From Woeseiaceae bacterium (GTDB lineage: Bacteria; Pseudomonadota; Gammaproteobacteria; Steroidobacterales; Woeseiaceae), in assembly GCA_021773075.1 (NCBI GenBank), contig JAJFKT010000002.1, positions 159,151 through 223,150 on the forward strand: 64,000 bases of DNA, in the 5' to 3' direction. The first letter of the stretch is position 1. Each line of letters starts with the position of its first letter. Shown here piece by piece: positions 1-7,951 of this stretch. A program made the position numbers and the translations under genes. The notes beneath the pieces are model-generated. The model was given only the letters and a program-made list of their open reading frames with translations, was not told where the DNA came from and did not search any database.

Positions 1-281
1 CTCCGTTCGTCGCTACTCACGACTCGATGCGAGCACTGGACATAAATGAGGGGCTGCCGACGCATATTTTGGCAGCAAATCTAAGGCGTGTATTTTCGGG
101 GATCGTGTCGGGTAATGTTCGCGACGACACGGCGGAGCAAATCGAGCTCCATGGACCGTTCGAAATCAATGGTTCGCAAAGTATCATGGACAGGCTCGAC
201 AAGTTGTTGGCGGCATTCGTTTCGCAGCAGCGTATGAAGATTTCGGGTGCGGATTACGACCCGTGCTACGTGATTAAGTAA
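1..281 (+). CDS. 3' end of an unidentified gene (partial)
   Basis: The reading frame is open from the left edge (first full codon at base 3) to a TAA at 279-281, so this is the C-terminal ~92 residues of a gene that begins outside the window. An internal ATG lies at 27, but nothing marks it as the true start. The visible part is soluble, with an amphipathic helix-like stretch (SIMDRLDKLLAAFVSQQRMK) near the end. I recognise no family. Function unknown; that it is coding is inferred from the open frame and its position alone. Confidence 0.45.
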   Translation, partial: PFVATHDSMRALDINEGLPTHILAANLRRVFSGIVSGNVRDDTAEQIELHGPFEINGSQSIMDRLDKLLAAFVSQQRMKISGADYDPCYVIK

Positions 282-401
282 AACCAACAACTAACTTACT
301 GATAAACAAAGTAAATATCCGGAGGTGCATTGTGATGCAGTTCCTGTGATTTATGGTGAATGGGCTTTAGCATTTGTTCAAAGGAATGACTGAGCAAAAA
401 C
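282..401 (+). other. Intergenic stretch with a strong unused Shine-Dalgarno
   Basis: Non-coding gap between the first two genes. It carries GGAGG (321-325) just before a GTG/ATG that opens only a five-codon frame ending in TGA, and a second tiny frame follows. No promoter or hairpin is convincing. Confidence 0.2.
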
Positions 402-674
402 ATGCCAGATAGCAAGCACATGAAGTGGCCAGACAGCTACGGTACGGACGCCGAGCAGGACGCTAAAGCGAAAGACGCGAGGCTCGATAGCAAAGAGCCG
501 GCCGCGAACGACGCCGACGGCTGGCAGCAATACCGACGCTGGATTTCCAAAGCGCCGTCGCCGCGCGGCCGTCGATCCGGAATCGATCCAGCCTTGTACT
601 CCTGGAAGGGATATCGCGACTGGTCAGATCAGGTAAAACGCAACTGGTCCAAGGATCAAAAAGACGGCGACTAA
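402..674 (+). CDS. Small hydrophilic hypothetical protein
   Basis: This encodes 90 residues, highly charged, with no signal peptide or membrane segment. The first half is rich in Asp, Lys, Ala and Glu and looks disordered. The second half is Trp/Arg-rich (WQQYRRWISK, YSWKGYRDWSDQVKRNW) and resembles a short basic aromatic nucleic-acid or membrane-surface binder, but I do not recognise a family. An AAGGA lies about 16 bases before the ATG, further than usual, so the start is uncertain. A strong intrinsic terminator follows 30 bases after the stop, which supports a real, separately ended transcript. Confidence 0.6.
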   Translation: MPDSKHMKWPDSYGTDAEQDAKAKDARLDSKEPAANDADGWQQYRRWISKAPSPRGRRSGIDPALYSWKGYRDWSDQVKRNWSKDQKDGD

Positions 675-703
675 GCCATCATAATAAGTAGATCGAATAT
701 GCT

Positions 704-730
704 AAAACGCCGACCCTGAGTCGGCGTTTT
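704..730 (+). terminator. Intrinsic terminator
   Basis: A near-perfect hairpin, ACGCCGAC/GTCGGCG with a CCTGA loop, is flanked by AAAA upstream and TTTT downstream. It ends transcription of the small gene before it; the A-run on the other side means it could also act on the minus strand. Confidence 0.85.
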
Positions 731-926
731 ACTTAATGACGCGACCCATCGTTTGAGTGTTTTGCGAGTGTGAATCAAGTACCGAAAAGCACCGGAACTG
801 TGTCTTAGTTTGACGCAAAAACAGCATCCCCAAGAACTTTCTAAAGCAGGCTGTGACTTGCCTCACGGTGTGAGTAATCAGGGATATCTATAGTCCATTT
901 ACTACCTGCATAAAGCTGACGAGAGT

Positions 927-1118
927 ATGTCAAAGAAGCAACCAATAAATGATTCGCCAGTCGAGGCGCTAACGAGCGATTCAGCACGCCAGCGCTGGGA
1001 GCTGTTCCATCGAGCCATTGCGCATGCGAAGGAGTCGAACAACGCATTGTTGGACGACGGTGATACATGCGGGAACGATCCTGAATCGTCAGGACCGTTG
1101 CTGACAATGGTCCGTTAG
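927..1118 (+). CDS. Small hypothetical protein (63 aa)
   Basis: A 63-residue, hydrophilic protein without a recognised domain. A purine-rich stretch (GACGAGAG) precedes the ATG. It ends 11 bases before the next small gene, so the two are probably cotranscribed. Its middle (SARQRWELFHRAIAHAKESNNALLD) looks like one amphipathic helix. It could be a cytosolic partner of the following membrane protein, which is inference from adjacency only. No antisense or alternative frame here looks better. Confidence 0.5.
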   Translation: MSKKQPINDSPVEALTSDSARQRWELFHRAIAHAKESNNALLDDGDTCGNDPESSGPLLTMVR

Positions 1119-1129
1119 GAACCCAGTCT

Positions 1130-1381
1130 ATGGAACAATTTTTGCAGTATCTCGACGATCTTGATGACCTATACGGAATGGTCGGACTGATTGGTGAGCG
1201 TATGCGTCGATGCATTTATGCTGTACTCATTTATTCGCTAATTGTCGCTGGTGGATTTGCCGGCATATGGCTTGCACTTGCTCATCAGCCGATTGCGCTC
1301 GCGACTTCAACTCTGTTGTTCGTGACCCTGCTTTACCGATCAGTGACCTCGCCATCGTCACGTTGGCCACAAACAGCCTGA
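1130..1381 (+). CDS. Small inner-membrane protein (83 aa)
   Basis: An 83-residue protein with a short cytosolic helix (residues 1-24) followed by two hydrophobic segments, about residues 28-47 and 50-66, that would form a membrane hairpin. A TAGGAA sequence sits about 10 bases before the ATG. It follows the 63-residue gene closely and precedes htpG by 89 bases. I do not recognise the family; small hairpin membrane proteins of this size are often regulators or toxins, but nothing here decides that. Confidence 0.5.
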   Translation: MEQFLQYLDDLDDLYGMVGLIGERMRRCIYAVLIYSLIVAGGFAGIWLALAHQPIALATSTLLFVTLLYRSVTSPSSRWPQTA

Positions 1382-1409
1382 AAATCTACATCTGAACTCC
1401 ATCGTTGGC

Positions 1410-1435
1410 CTTGAAATAGGCCGTAAAGCCTATAT
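1410..1435 (+). promoter_or_regulatory. Possible sigma-32-like promoter of htpG
   Basis: CTTGAAA (1410-1416) is followed after 11-12 bases by GCCTATAT (1428-1435), resembling the heat-shock consensus CTTGAAA / CCCCATnT with two mismatches in the -10. An inverted repeat ATAGGC/GCCTAT overlaps it. No good sigma-70 alternative is seen. Known biology (htpG is heat induced in enterics) makes this plausible; spacing is at the short end. Confidence 0.35.
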
Positions 1436-1470
1436 CGTGTGTGTCCCTTTAACCGTCGGGAGACGATTGC

Positions 1471-3357
1471 GTGAGCGACAAGCGCGAAACCCTCGGATTT
1501 CAAACCGAGGTTCGTCAGCTACTGCAGCTGATGATCCACTCTCTGTACAGCAACAAAGAGATCTTCCTCCGGGAACTGATTTCCAACGCTTCGGATGCAG
1601 CTGACAAGCTGCGCTTCGAGGCGCTGGCAAGTCCTGAACTACTCGCCGATGACACCGAACTCGGTATCAGCATTGAAGTTGATAAAACGGCGAGAACCTT
1701 GTCCGTGATTGATAACGGGATTGGCATGTCACGTGAGGAGCTCATCGACAACCTCGGCACGATCGCCAAATCAGGCACAGCCGAATTTCTGCAGCAGATG
1801 ACAGGCGATACGCAGCACGATGCGAACCTCATCGGCCAATTCGGCGTGGGCTTTTACTCCGCGTTCATTGTTGCCGACAAAGTTAGCGTTGAGAGTCGTC
1901 GTGCCGGTAATAGCGCCGATGCAGCCGTTCGCTGGGAGTCAGAGGGCGAGGGCGAATTCACGATCGAAAATATTGAGCGTGAAGAGCGCGGTACGCGGGT
2001 AATTTTGCACTTGAAAGAAGATGAGTCAGAATTCGCGGAGTCGTATCGTATCGAATCGTTGATTCGCAAGTATTCAGACCACATCGGTTTTCCGGTATCG
2101 CTGACGGCCGTCGGTGAGGAAGACGCAGAGACCAAGGTCGTAAATTCGGCGACCGCACTCTGGACGCGTTCACGCTCGGAGATAAGCGAAGACGAATACA
2201 AAGAGTTCTACAAGCATCTGTCGCACGATTTCGCGGATCCATTGACGTGGAGTCACAACCGGGTCGAGGGCAAGCGCGAGTATACGAGTCTGCTCTATAT
2301 ACCGAGCGCTGCACCCTTTGATATGTGGAACCGGGAAGCGCCCCGCGGCCTCAAGCTTTACGTGCAGCGTGTATTCATAATGGATGATGCCGAGCAGTTC
2401 TTGCCCCTGTACCTGCGCTTCGTCAAAGGCGTGGTCGACTCATCGGACCTGCCCCTGAACGTGTCGCGGGAGCTGCTACAGCAGAATCCCGATCTCACCG
2501 CTATGCGCGGTGCATTAACACGACGTGTGTTGGACACGCTGAAGAAGATGGCGGGGCAGAAAGACGACTACCAGAAATTCTGGGGTGAATTCGGGCAAGT
2601 GCTAAAGGAAGGGCTGGTTGAAGATAATGCCAATAAGGACAAGCTTGCGAAGTTGTTGCGATTTGCGACCACCCACAACGGCAATGATACCCAGGACCAG
2701 TCGTTGGATGACTATCTCGAGCGCGCGAAAGATGATCAGGACAAGATTTACTACATTCTTGGCGAGAGCTATGCGACAGCCGTCGCCAGCCCGCATATAG
2801 AGCAGCTGCGTAGCCGTGGTATCGAAATTCTTCTGCTGACCGATCGGATTGACGCATGGTTAGCCGAGAGTCTGGCGGAGTATGAGGGCAAAGCGCTTGT
2901 GGATGTTGCTCGCGAGGCCCTCGACATGCCGGAGCAAAGTGATGACAAGGCGCAGGGCGAACTGAATGATGAGCACAAAAGTTTGCTAGAGAAAATTCAG
3001 GACGTATTGAGTGAGCGCGTCGAAGCCGTGAACGTCAGCCGGCGGCTGGTCGATTCTCCGGCTTGCGTGGTCGCGAGTGATCAGGACTTAAATCCACAGG
3101 TCAGGCGCATGCTGGAGGCCAGCGGTCAGGCGCTGCCGGAGTCCAAGCCGATTCTCGAGATTAACGTTCATCACCCGCTCGTAACGCGCCTGTCGGACGA
3201 AGTCGACGCTGGTCGTTTCGAATCGCTCTCAAATATCGTTCTGGATCACGCATTGCTGGCCGAGGGCTCGCAACTCGAGAACCCGGCCGAATATGTGCAG
3301 CGTGTGAATGCGTTCATACTGGGGTCCGACAGTGGAGCGGATAATGAACAGTCCTGA
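1471..3357 (+). CDS. htpG: Chaperone protein HtpG (bacterial Hsp90)
   Basis: An ATP-dependent homodimeric chaperone in the cytosol that remodels client proteins with DnaK. Its 628 residues match the family length (E. coli 624). The GHKL ATPase domain shows the N-box [15 protein letters not shown] (35-49), DNGIGM (81-86) and GQFGVGFYS (122-130). The middle domain holds VSRELLQQN, where the conserved Arg contacts the gamma phosphate, and the C-terminal dimerisation domain is complete. Translation starts at a GTG with CGGGAGA about 10 bases upstream. Its last 14 bases overlap msrB, suggesting coupled translation of stress functions. A heat-shock-like promoter lies just upstream. Confidence 0.97.
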   Translation: MSDKRETLGFQTEVRQLLQLMIHSLYSNKEIFLRELISNASDAADKLRFEALASPELLADDTELGISIEVDKTARTLSVIDNGIGMSREELIDNLGTIAKSGTAEFLQQMTGDTQHDANLIGQFGVGFYSAFIVADKVSVESRRAGNSADAAVRWESEGEGEFTIENIEREERGTRVILHLKEDESEFAESYRIESLIRKYSDHIGFPVSLTAVGEEDAETKVVNSATALWTRSRSEISEDEYKEFYKHLSHDFADPLTWSHNRVEGKREYTSLLYIPSAAPFDMWNREAPRGLKLYVQRVFIMDDAEQFLPLYLRFVKGVVDSSDLPLNVSRELLQQNPDLTAMRGALTRRVLDTLKKMAGQKDDYQKFWGEFGQVLKEGLVEDNANKDKLAKLLRFATTHNGNDTQDQSLDDYLERAKDDQDKIYYILGESYATAVASPHIEQLRSRGIEILLLTDRIDAWLAESLAEYEGKALVDVAREALDMPEQSDDKAQGELNDEHKSLLEKIQDVLSERVEAVNVSRRLVDSPACVVASDQDLNPQVRRMLEASGQALPESKPILEINVHHPLVTRLSDEVDAGRFESLSNIVLDHALLAEGSQLENPAEYVQRVNAFILGSDSGADNEQS

Positions 3358-3736
3358 CAACGGAGATATACGCAAAAAACTCGACGACGAACAGTATCGG
3401 GTTACGCAAAACGCGGGCACGGAGCGCGCATTCACCGGTAAATATGTTGATCACAAGGATGACGGTACTTACCGCTGCGTATGCTGCGATGCGGAGCTGT
3501 TTAGTTCAGAGCACAAGTACGATTCGGGTTCGGGCTGGCCGAGTTTTTGGCTGCCGTTGGCCGGCGATGCTGTACGTACAAACAAAGACATGAGCCATGG
3601 CATGGTTCGCCACGAGGTTGTGTGCAAGAACTGCGACGCTCATCTGGGCCATGTATTTGAGGATGGCCCGCAGCCCACTGGTTTGCGATACTGTATCAAT
3701 TCCGCGTCACTCGATTTTAAGGATTCTGAAAAATGA
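3344..3736 (+). CDS. msrB: Peptide methionine-(R)-S-oxide reductase MsrB
   Basis: Reduces the R epimer of methionine sulfoxide in oxidised proteins, regenerated by thioredoxin. The 130 residues cover the whole MsrB fold. Zinc ligands are the two CxxC pairs, Cys45/Cys48 and Cys94/Cys97. The conserved GWPSFW is at 64-69 and the catalytic Cys117 sits in [14 protein letters not shown] chose the ATG at 3344, preceded by GTGGAGCG, rather than a longer frame from 3308, because the family starts near here. The start lies inside the htpG end and the stop overlaps the following FKBP gene by ATGA, so all three are translationally coupled. No signal peptide: it acts in the cytosol. Confidence 0.96.
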   Translation: MNSPDNGDIRKKLDDEQYRVTQNAGTERAFTGKYVDHKDDGTYRCVCCDAELFSSEHKYDSGSGWPSFWLPLAGDAVRTNKDMSHGMVRHEVVCKNCDAHLGHVFEDGPQPTGLRYCINSASLDFKDSEK

Positions 3737-4269
3737 GATCTCGCCACTTGGTAGTTTCTCTGATCGCTACTGCAGTTTTGGCAGGGTGTGGAAAAGGAAA
3801 TGATGAAGAGCCGGTCGAAGACGTTGCGGCTGATAAGGCTAATAATGAATCGGGAGCGAGCATGTCTGATCAATCCATGTCTGATCAATTAAAGGCCGGT
3901 GAATCTGCAATATTCGAGATTGCCCCGGGGCTAAACGCGAGAATCATGAAGACCGGCTATGGTCGTGCCGCCGTTGCGGGCGATTATGCCGACACGAATG
4001 TGTGGCTCTGGTTATACGACGAAGCGGCTGAAGATCACCATGGCGAGTTCATATGGGAATCCGGCAATGATATTTTTCAGTTTCAGCTAGGCGCAGGCCA
4101 GGTGATCAAGGGCTGGGATATGGGTGTGCCCGGCATGATCGAGGGAGAGACTCGCGAACTGGTCATAGCGGGTGATCTGGCATATGGCCCTTCAGGTCGC
4201 GGAAATATACCGCCGAATGCGACGCTGATCTTCACCATCGAGCTGTTAAAGCTTACGTCATCGGATTAG
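3733..4269 (+). CDS. FKBP-type peptidyl-prolyl isomerase lipoprotein
   Basis: A predicted periplasmic, lipid-anchored proline isomerase that helps exported proteins fold. The signal peptide ends in the lipobox LAGC with Cys19. An acidic linker holds a direct repeat (MSDQSMSDQ). The FKBP domain fills the C-terminal ~110 residues, with the hallmark [36 protein letters not shown] and IELLKL. It is the third gene of the htpG-msrB cluster (4-base overlap), tying cytosolic chaperone, Met repair and envelope folding to one transcript. Most catalytic aromatic residues are present, though the first half of the domain is divergent. The next gene converges on it with a three-base gap. Confidence 0.88.
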   Translation: MRSRHLVVSLIATAVLAGCGKGNDEEPVEDVAADKANNESGASMSDQSMSDQLKAGESAIFEIAPGLNARIMKTGYGRAAVAGDYADTNVWLWLYDEAAEDHHGEFIWESGNDIFQFQLGAGQVIKGWDMGVPGMIEGETRELVIAGDLAYGPSGRGNIPPNATLIFTIELLKLTSSD

Positions 4270-4272
4270 GCG

Positions 4273-5139
4273 TTAGCGCGTATCACGAGAAACATGGATT
4301 TCAATGCGTCGATTTAAGCTGCGCCCATAGCGAGTTGCATTATCCGCGATCGCGCTTGACGAGCCTGCACCTGCTACCACCAGTCGCGATCTTTCGATGC
4401 CACCGTTGACGACATAGTCGCCAACGGCATCCGCACGCTTCAGACTTAGGCTCTGGTTCCAGGCCTCGCTTCCTGACGCATCTGTGTGCCCTGTAATCGT
4501 AATCACCGACCCGGGACAGGCGTCCGCGAGCGCAATGAGGCGATCAAGTCTGGGGTAGGCAGAACTTCGAAACTCTGCGCTGGACTCCTCAAAACCGATG
4601 GGCCCGGCATCGAAGCCCGCAGTCGCTTGATCGCAAAGTGCATCTACACTAACGCCTGCGTCGACGACGAGGGCATCGGCCATTACGGTAACAGCACGCG
4701 GCAGCGCTTGCTTTAGAGCATTCAATCGATTTTGCCAGCCCAGCGGCTCGGTCGTAACGCCCTGAATCGTCAACTCGTTTTCGAATAAGGTCGCATTGGC
4801 TGACGTGGTTTCAGCCAACAAATAGACGACCTGCACGGTGGTGTCCGCCCAATGGGGCGGAACAATCCCCAGCGGCTGGAAGTCCGTAATTACGGCACTT
4901 GCGAGATAGGACGCCGCCGAAACCTGCAGGAGATCCTGTTCGTGATCTGCAGAAACTGTGTGGCCCGTGAGGGTTAACACGCCTCGTCGCCAGCTTATCT
5001 GAAACTGCGGAGACACGACCGGTCTCGCCGCGGATGATGTTGTCTGAGTTGAATTATCGTCGTCAAGTGGCGGGGGAAGAGCGAGGCCCACAACGATTAT
5101 TAAGACAGCGACAAGCTTAGTCGCTCGACGTTTTATCAC
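4273..5139 (-). CDS. OmpA-family peptidoglycan-binding protein with BON-like N-terminal region
   Basis: 288 residues. An N-terminal hydrophobic segment (about 8-23) is a signal anchor. Residues ~50-160 (GVLTLTGHTVSADHEQ, then a similar LTIQGVT element) look like one or two BON-type modules, as in mycobacterial ArfA/OmpATb. The last ~110 residues are an OmpA/MotB domain: SSAEFRSSAYPRLDRL, ITGHTDASGSEAWNQSLSLKRADAV and GRSLNRRIEI, which bind peptidoglycan. There is no beta barrel, so the protein should be inner-membrane anchored and reach into the wall. Its start overlaps the end of the upstream HhH gene by 23 bases, so the two form a translationally coupled pair. Confidence 0.8.
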   Translation of the reverse strand: MIKRRATKLVAVLIIVVGLALPPPLDDDNSTQTTSSAARPVVSPQFQISWRRGVLTLTGHTVSADHEQDLLQVSAASYLASAVITDFQPLGIVPPHWADTTVQVVYLLAETTSANATLFENELTIQGVTTEPLGWQNRLNALKQALPRAVTVMADALVVDAGVSVDALCDQATAGFDAGPIGFEESSAEFRSSAYPRLDRLIALADACPGSVITITGHTDASGSEAWNQSLSLKRADAVGDYVVNGGIERSRLVVAGAGSSSAIADNATRYGRSLNRRIEIHVSRDTR

Positions 5140-6124
5140 GTAAGTCCCGTGCTTGTCCTATCCAGTCTTCGCGGTAAATGCGACTTCTAAAGCCTTTAAG
5201 GCGCTGCGCGATACGGTCGATATCGTACTCACTCATATCTGCGATTTGTTGAAAACTGAAGATGCCCATTTCATTGAGCGTTTTTTCAATGGCCGGGCCG
5301 ACGCCTTTGATCGCCCGTAAATTGTCGCGAGCGCCATTGATAGTCGGAGCATCATTGTCGTCTTCGTCTTCGTCTTCGTCTTCGTCTTCGTCTTCAATCT
5401 CATACGAATCGTCATCCAAGTCCGCAAGTTCTTCGACCGCGACGGCAACAGGATCGTCGGCAACGATTTCCTCTTCCATCGTGTCGTTGGAGGCGTCGCG
5501 TCCGTCGGTCAGTGCGTCCGGGTCGCGCACAGGTTCGATACGCGTCCGGCTGGGCTCCGTCGCGGCCTCGAGATGCGCGATGCGTTCTCTGGCTGCCTCG
5601 AGTTCGGCCTCGAGTTTTTCGGCATCCTCATTGCGTGATCGAAATTTCTCAATCAAGGGTGGAAGTCGGTTTTGCCAGTTCTCAAGCTCAAGCTGTAATC
5701 GCTTAATTCGTGCATCCTTCGCCTGAATATCAACGCTGTCACTGGCCTTTGCGCTAATGTCGGATTGCAATTGATCTCGCTCACTCGTTCTGACTTCGAG
5801 ATTGCCACGTATGTCCTTAATTTCGCGCTGAAGTTCGTCACGCCGCGCGTAGGCTTCCTGAACGGCCTCCGATAATTCCCTGGCGCGGTTCTTCGCGTCC
5901 ATGTTCGAAGCCTGATACTGATTGATTTGCTCCATCAATCCCTTATTCTGATCAGTCAATCGGTCGTGCTCGGTGCGCTGCGCATTGATTTGCTCTTGCC
6001 AGCCAGCGCTGACAGCCGCTTTTTCGTGTATCGAGCGATTGCCGCGCAGCACCCAGCCGAGAATGACACCGACGACTGTCATTACGGCAATGATGGCGAT
6101 ATGTATGACGTCTAGGTCAGGCAT
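5117..6124 (-). CDS. Membrane-anchored coiled-coil protein with acidic repeat and C-terminal helix-hairpin-helix domain
   Basis: 335 residues. One N-terminal transmembrane helix (about 8-27) is followed by a long coiled coil (~40-190), a negatively charged linker (~205-265) containing a Glu-Asp repeat, and a C-terminal ~60-residue helix-hairpin-helix module (LRAIKGVGPAIEKTLNEMGI). The HhH type is that of small DNA-binding or protein-binding domains fused to membrane proteins in many proteobacteria; no nuclease residues are evident. The orientation would place the HhH in the cytosol. It is cotranscribed with the OmpA-like gene. A membrane-to-nucleoid tether is possible but not shown. Confidence 0.75.
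   Translation of the reverse strand: MPDLDVIHIAIIAVMTVVGVILGWVLRGNRSIHEKAAVSAGWQEQINAQRTEHDRLTDQNKGLMEQINQYQASNMDAKNRARELSEAVQEAYARRDELQREIKDIRGNLEVRTSERDQLQSDISAKASDSVDIQAKDARIKRLQLELENWQNRLPPLIEKFRSRNEDAEKLEAELEAARERIAHLEAATEPSRTRIEPVRDPDALTDGRDASNDTMEEEIVADDPVAVAVEELADLDDDSYEIEDEDEDEDEDEDDNDAPTINGARDNLRAIKGVGPAIEKTLNEMGIFSFQQIADMSEYDIDRIAQRLKGFRSRIYREDWIGQARDLRDKTSSD
5360..5395 (-). repeat. Six tandem GTCTTC hexamers coding for Glu-Asp
   Basis: Six perfect copies of a 6-base unit, in frame, encode the alternating acidic tract of the HhH protein. Slippage here would change tract length by two residues without breaking the frame. Confidence 0.9.
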
Positions 6125-6198
6125 GCATTGATTCCGGCATTACATAAGATCATAATTTTACAGCAGTATTCACGAATCTATCCACCCCGGAAACCCCT

Positions 6199-6849
6199 AT
6201 GGCGAAACCACCCCTGGTCGAAAGGCTGTTTATCGACGGTCCTGTTGGCCATCTGGAGGCTATCTTGGAGCTGCCGAGCGAGCAAGAGATTATCGGTAAT
6301 GCCGTGATTTTCCATCCGCACCCACAGCACGGCGGCACAATGCACAACAAAGTCGCGCACACACTGGCCCGCGCTTTTGTGCGAATGGGATACGCAGCCT
6401 TGCGGTTCAACTTCCGCGGTACGGAGCAAAGTGAAGGCACGTTCGACGACGGGAACGGCGAGTTGTTCGATGCAGAAGCCGCTATTGAATGGACACGCAG
6501 CGAACGTTCGGATATGCCACTCTGGGTCGCCGGGTTCTCATTCGGCGCGGCGATAGCCGTGAAGGCCGCTGCAGCGACAAAGATTGATGGACTCGTTAGC
6601 GTCGCCCCCGCAATTTCCCGATTTGCTTCCGGGCTCGAATCACAGCCCAATTGCCCGTGGTTGATCGTGCAGGGTGACAATGACGAGCTTGTTGACGTTG
6701 ATGATACCGTCGCCTGGGTAGATGAGCTGGATCCAGGACCCGAATTACTTATCTTGCCAGACGCCGAACACTTCTTTCACGGTCGACTGGTTGAGCTCCG
6801 TGAGGCAGTAACCGAATTCGTCGAAGCGTCGCAACGCGTGCAGGCATAA
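6199..6849 (+). CDS. Alpha/beta hydrolase (COG2945-like)
   Basis: 216 residues, cytosolic, with the compact alpha/beta-hydrolase fold of the COG2945 group. The N-terminal strand pair is followed by FHPHPQHGGTMHNKV, the FNFRGTEQSEG oxyanion-hole region and the nucleophile elbow GFSFGA. The acid is probably the Asp in QGDNDELVDVDD and the general base His lies in DAEHFFHGRL. Family members are annotated as esterases or CocE/NonD-like hydrolases; the substrate is unknown. It is a single-gene unit ended by a strong bidirectional terminator. No RBS stronger than the GGAAAC region is seen before the ATG. Confidence 0.85.
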   Translation: MAKPPLVERLFIDGPVGHLEAILELPSEQEIIGNAVIFHPHPQHGGTMHNKVAHTLARAFVRMGYAALRFNFRGTEQSEGTFDDGNGELFDAEAAIEWTRSERSDMPLWVAGFSFGAAIAVKAAAATKIDGLVSVAPAISRFASGLESQPNCPWLIVQGDNDELVDVDDTVAWVDELDPGPELLILPDAEHFFHGRLVELREAVTEFVEASQRVQA

Positions 6850-6876
6850 AAAAAGCCGGGCTGTGCCCGGCTTTTT
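6850..6876. terminator. Bidirectional intrinsic terminator
   Basis: AAAAAGCCGGG-CTGTG-CCCGGCTTTTT is a perfect 11-bp stem with A/T tracts on both sides, lying between the convergent hydrolase and HU-like genes. It can end both transcripts. Confidence 0.93.
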
Positions 6877-6899
6877 GATCAAATCGCAAGATCTGATAC

Positions 6900-7220
6900 C
6901 TAGACCATATCTTTCAGGCCTTTCAAGGCAGAAACCTTAACGACTTTCGACGCCGGTTTTGCTTTGAACATCATCTCTTCACCCGTGAAAGGGTTTGTGC
7001 CCTTGCGAGCTTTGGTAGCCGGTTTCTTAACGACACGCATTTTCAGCAGGCCGGGAACGGTGAACATCCCAGCTGCGCTACGGCCGCCCAGATTCTTCTG
7101 AATTTGACCGTTGAGTGATTCGAAAACTGCTGCTACGTCTTTGCGCGTCAGACCGGTGTCATCAACAATCTTTGCATAGATTTCAGACTTGGTCGGTGGC
7201 TTTTTGGTGTTTGCTGCCAT
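6900..7220 (-). CDS. HU-family DNA-binding protein
   Basis: A nucleoid-associated protein of 106 residues that binds and bends DNA as a dimer. I start at the ATG at 7220 because GAGGAG lies 10 bases upstream; a longer frame to 7313 is not supported. The HU/IHF fold is seen in TKSEIYAKIVDDTGLTRKDV, VPGLLKMRVVKKPATKARKG and the DNA-contacting arm TNPFTGEEMMFKAKPASKVV. The N-terminal extension (MAANTKKPP) and the long C-terminal KVSALKGLKDMV place it with the 'HU-related' group of gammaproteobacteria rather than with HupA/HupB proper. It is monocistronic, between two terminators. Confidence 0.9.
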   Translation of the reverse strand: MAANTKKPPTKSEIYAKIVDDTGLTRKDVAAVFESLNGQIQKNLGGRSAAGMFTVPGLLKMRVVKKPATKARKGTNPFTGEEMMFKAKPASKVVKVSALKGLKDMV

Positions 7221-7311
7221 GAAAAAATGACTCCTCAAAATAAACAAAAACGGGCTGATGCCCGCAGTGAATGCAGCGCGACGATAACATATGTATTCCA
7301 CACGCGTAAGC

Positions 7312-7343
7312 AAAAAAAAGCCTTTTATTTAAGGCCTTTTTGA
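7312..7343 (-). terminator. Intrinsic terminator after the DUF4426 gene
   Basis: Read on the minus strand: AAAAAGGCCTT-AAATAA-AAGGCTTTTTTTT, a hairpin with one bulge and a run of T. It ends the yggS-proC-yggT-DUF4426 transcript. Confidence 0.7.
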
Positions 7344-7359
7344 GGTATTGCGGGTCAAA

Positions 7360-7836
7360 CTAGTCGCTGAAGAATTGTCTCTGGAAACGAACCTGAGCAA
7401 CCGTTTCTTCGCCTTCCGGCTTGATGCTGATATCGAAAACCAGAACCTCACGGTTTGCGACGGTTGTATCACCGATGTAATAAATCGCTTCTACGTCACC
7501 CGGTTCTCGAATCTCTCGCATCGTTATGTTCTTGAGTTGCCCCGTAAGATTTACAGTGCTGACCGAGACTTCCGCGGTGCTTGGTAGATTGTCTGACTCT
7601 CGAAGCACTGAAACATTGAGCATCGCGCGGTTCTTACTGCGAACAATGTTGTACTCACGTGCGACAACCGGCGGTAGCTGGTCGGTCGTTTGAGCGCTGA
7701 AGTGGACAATATAATTGCCAATGTCAGCAGAGGTCGCTGCGGCAGGCTGTGCTTCGGGTATGTTTGCGGAATCGCCTGGACCTCCACATGCGGAGATCAG
7801 AGCAAATAGTGAAATCAGTAGTGTTCTTCGGATCAT
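7360..7836 (-). CDS. DUF4426 lipoprotein
   Basis: 158 residues with a lipoprotein signal peptide ending LISACGG (Cys17). The mature part is a beta-rich domain (NYIVHFSAQTTDQLPPVVAREYNIVRSKNRAMLNVSVL, then VEAIYYIGDT and FDISIKPEGE) that matches my memory of the DUF4426 family; a DUF4426 gene lies a few genes from yggT in Pseudomonas too. Function is unknown; it should sit in the periplasm or outer membrane. It is the last gene of the yggS-proC-yggT unit, 115 bases after yggT, and is followed by a terminator. Confidence 0.8.
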   Translation of the reverse strand: MIRRTLLISLFALISACGGPGDSANIPEAQPAAATSADIGNYIVHFSAQTTDQLPPVVAREYNIVRSKNRAMLNVSVLRESDNLPSTAEVSVSTVNLTGQLKNITMREIREPGDVEAIYYIGDTTVANREVLVFDISIKPEGEETVAQVRFQRQFFSD

Positions 7837-7951
7837 GACAGCCGTCCTCTTTTCGAATCACTATAAACCATTAGGCACGGATGAGGAATTGCTTGTTCCG
7901 CCGCCGCTGAGCGCGTAACAGGGACGGCCCTGGGGCGCGTGAGCTCTGGTC

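Noticed and set aside
316..345. GGAGG followed by a five-codon frame, as a leader peptide
   Set aside because: No stem-loop attenuator or repeated regulatory codons follow; chance is likelier.
841..1215. 124-residue minus-strand frame
   Set aside because: Runs opposite two plausible plus-strand small genes; low-complexity Ser/Arg composition typical of shadows.
5262..5726. Ser-rich 154-residue open frame on the plus strand
   Set aside because: It is the antisense of the HhH protein's acidic repeat; the poly-Ser run only mirrors the hexamer repeat. No RBS or neighbour supports it.
7221..7313. N-terminal extension of the HU-like protein
   Set aside because: GAGGAG is correctly spaced from the ATG at 7220, and the extension does not fit HU proteins.
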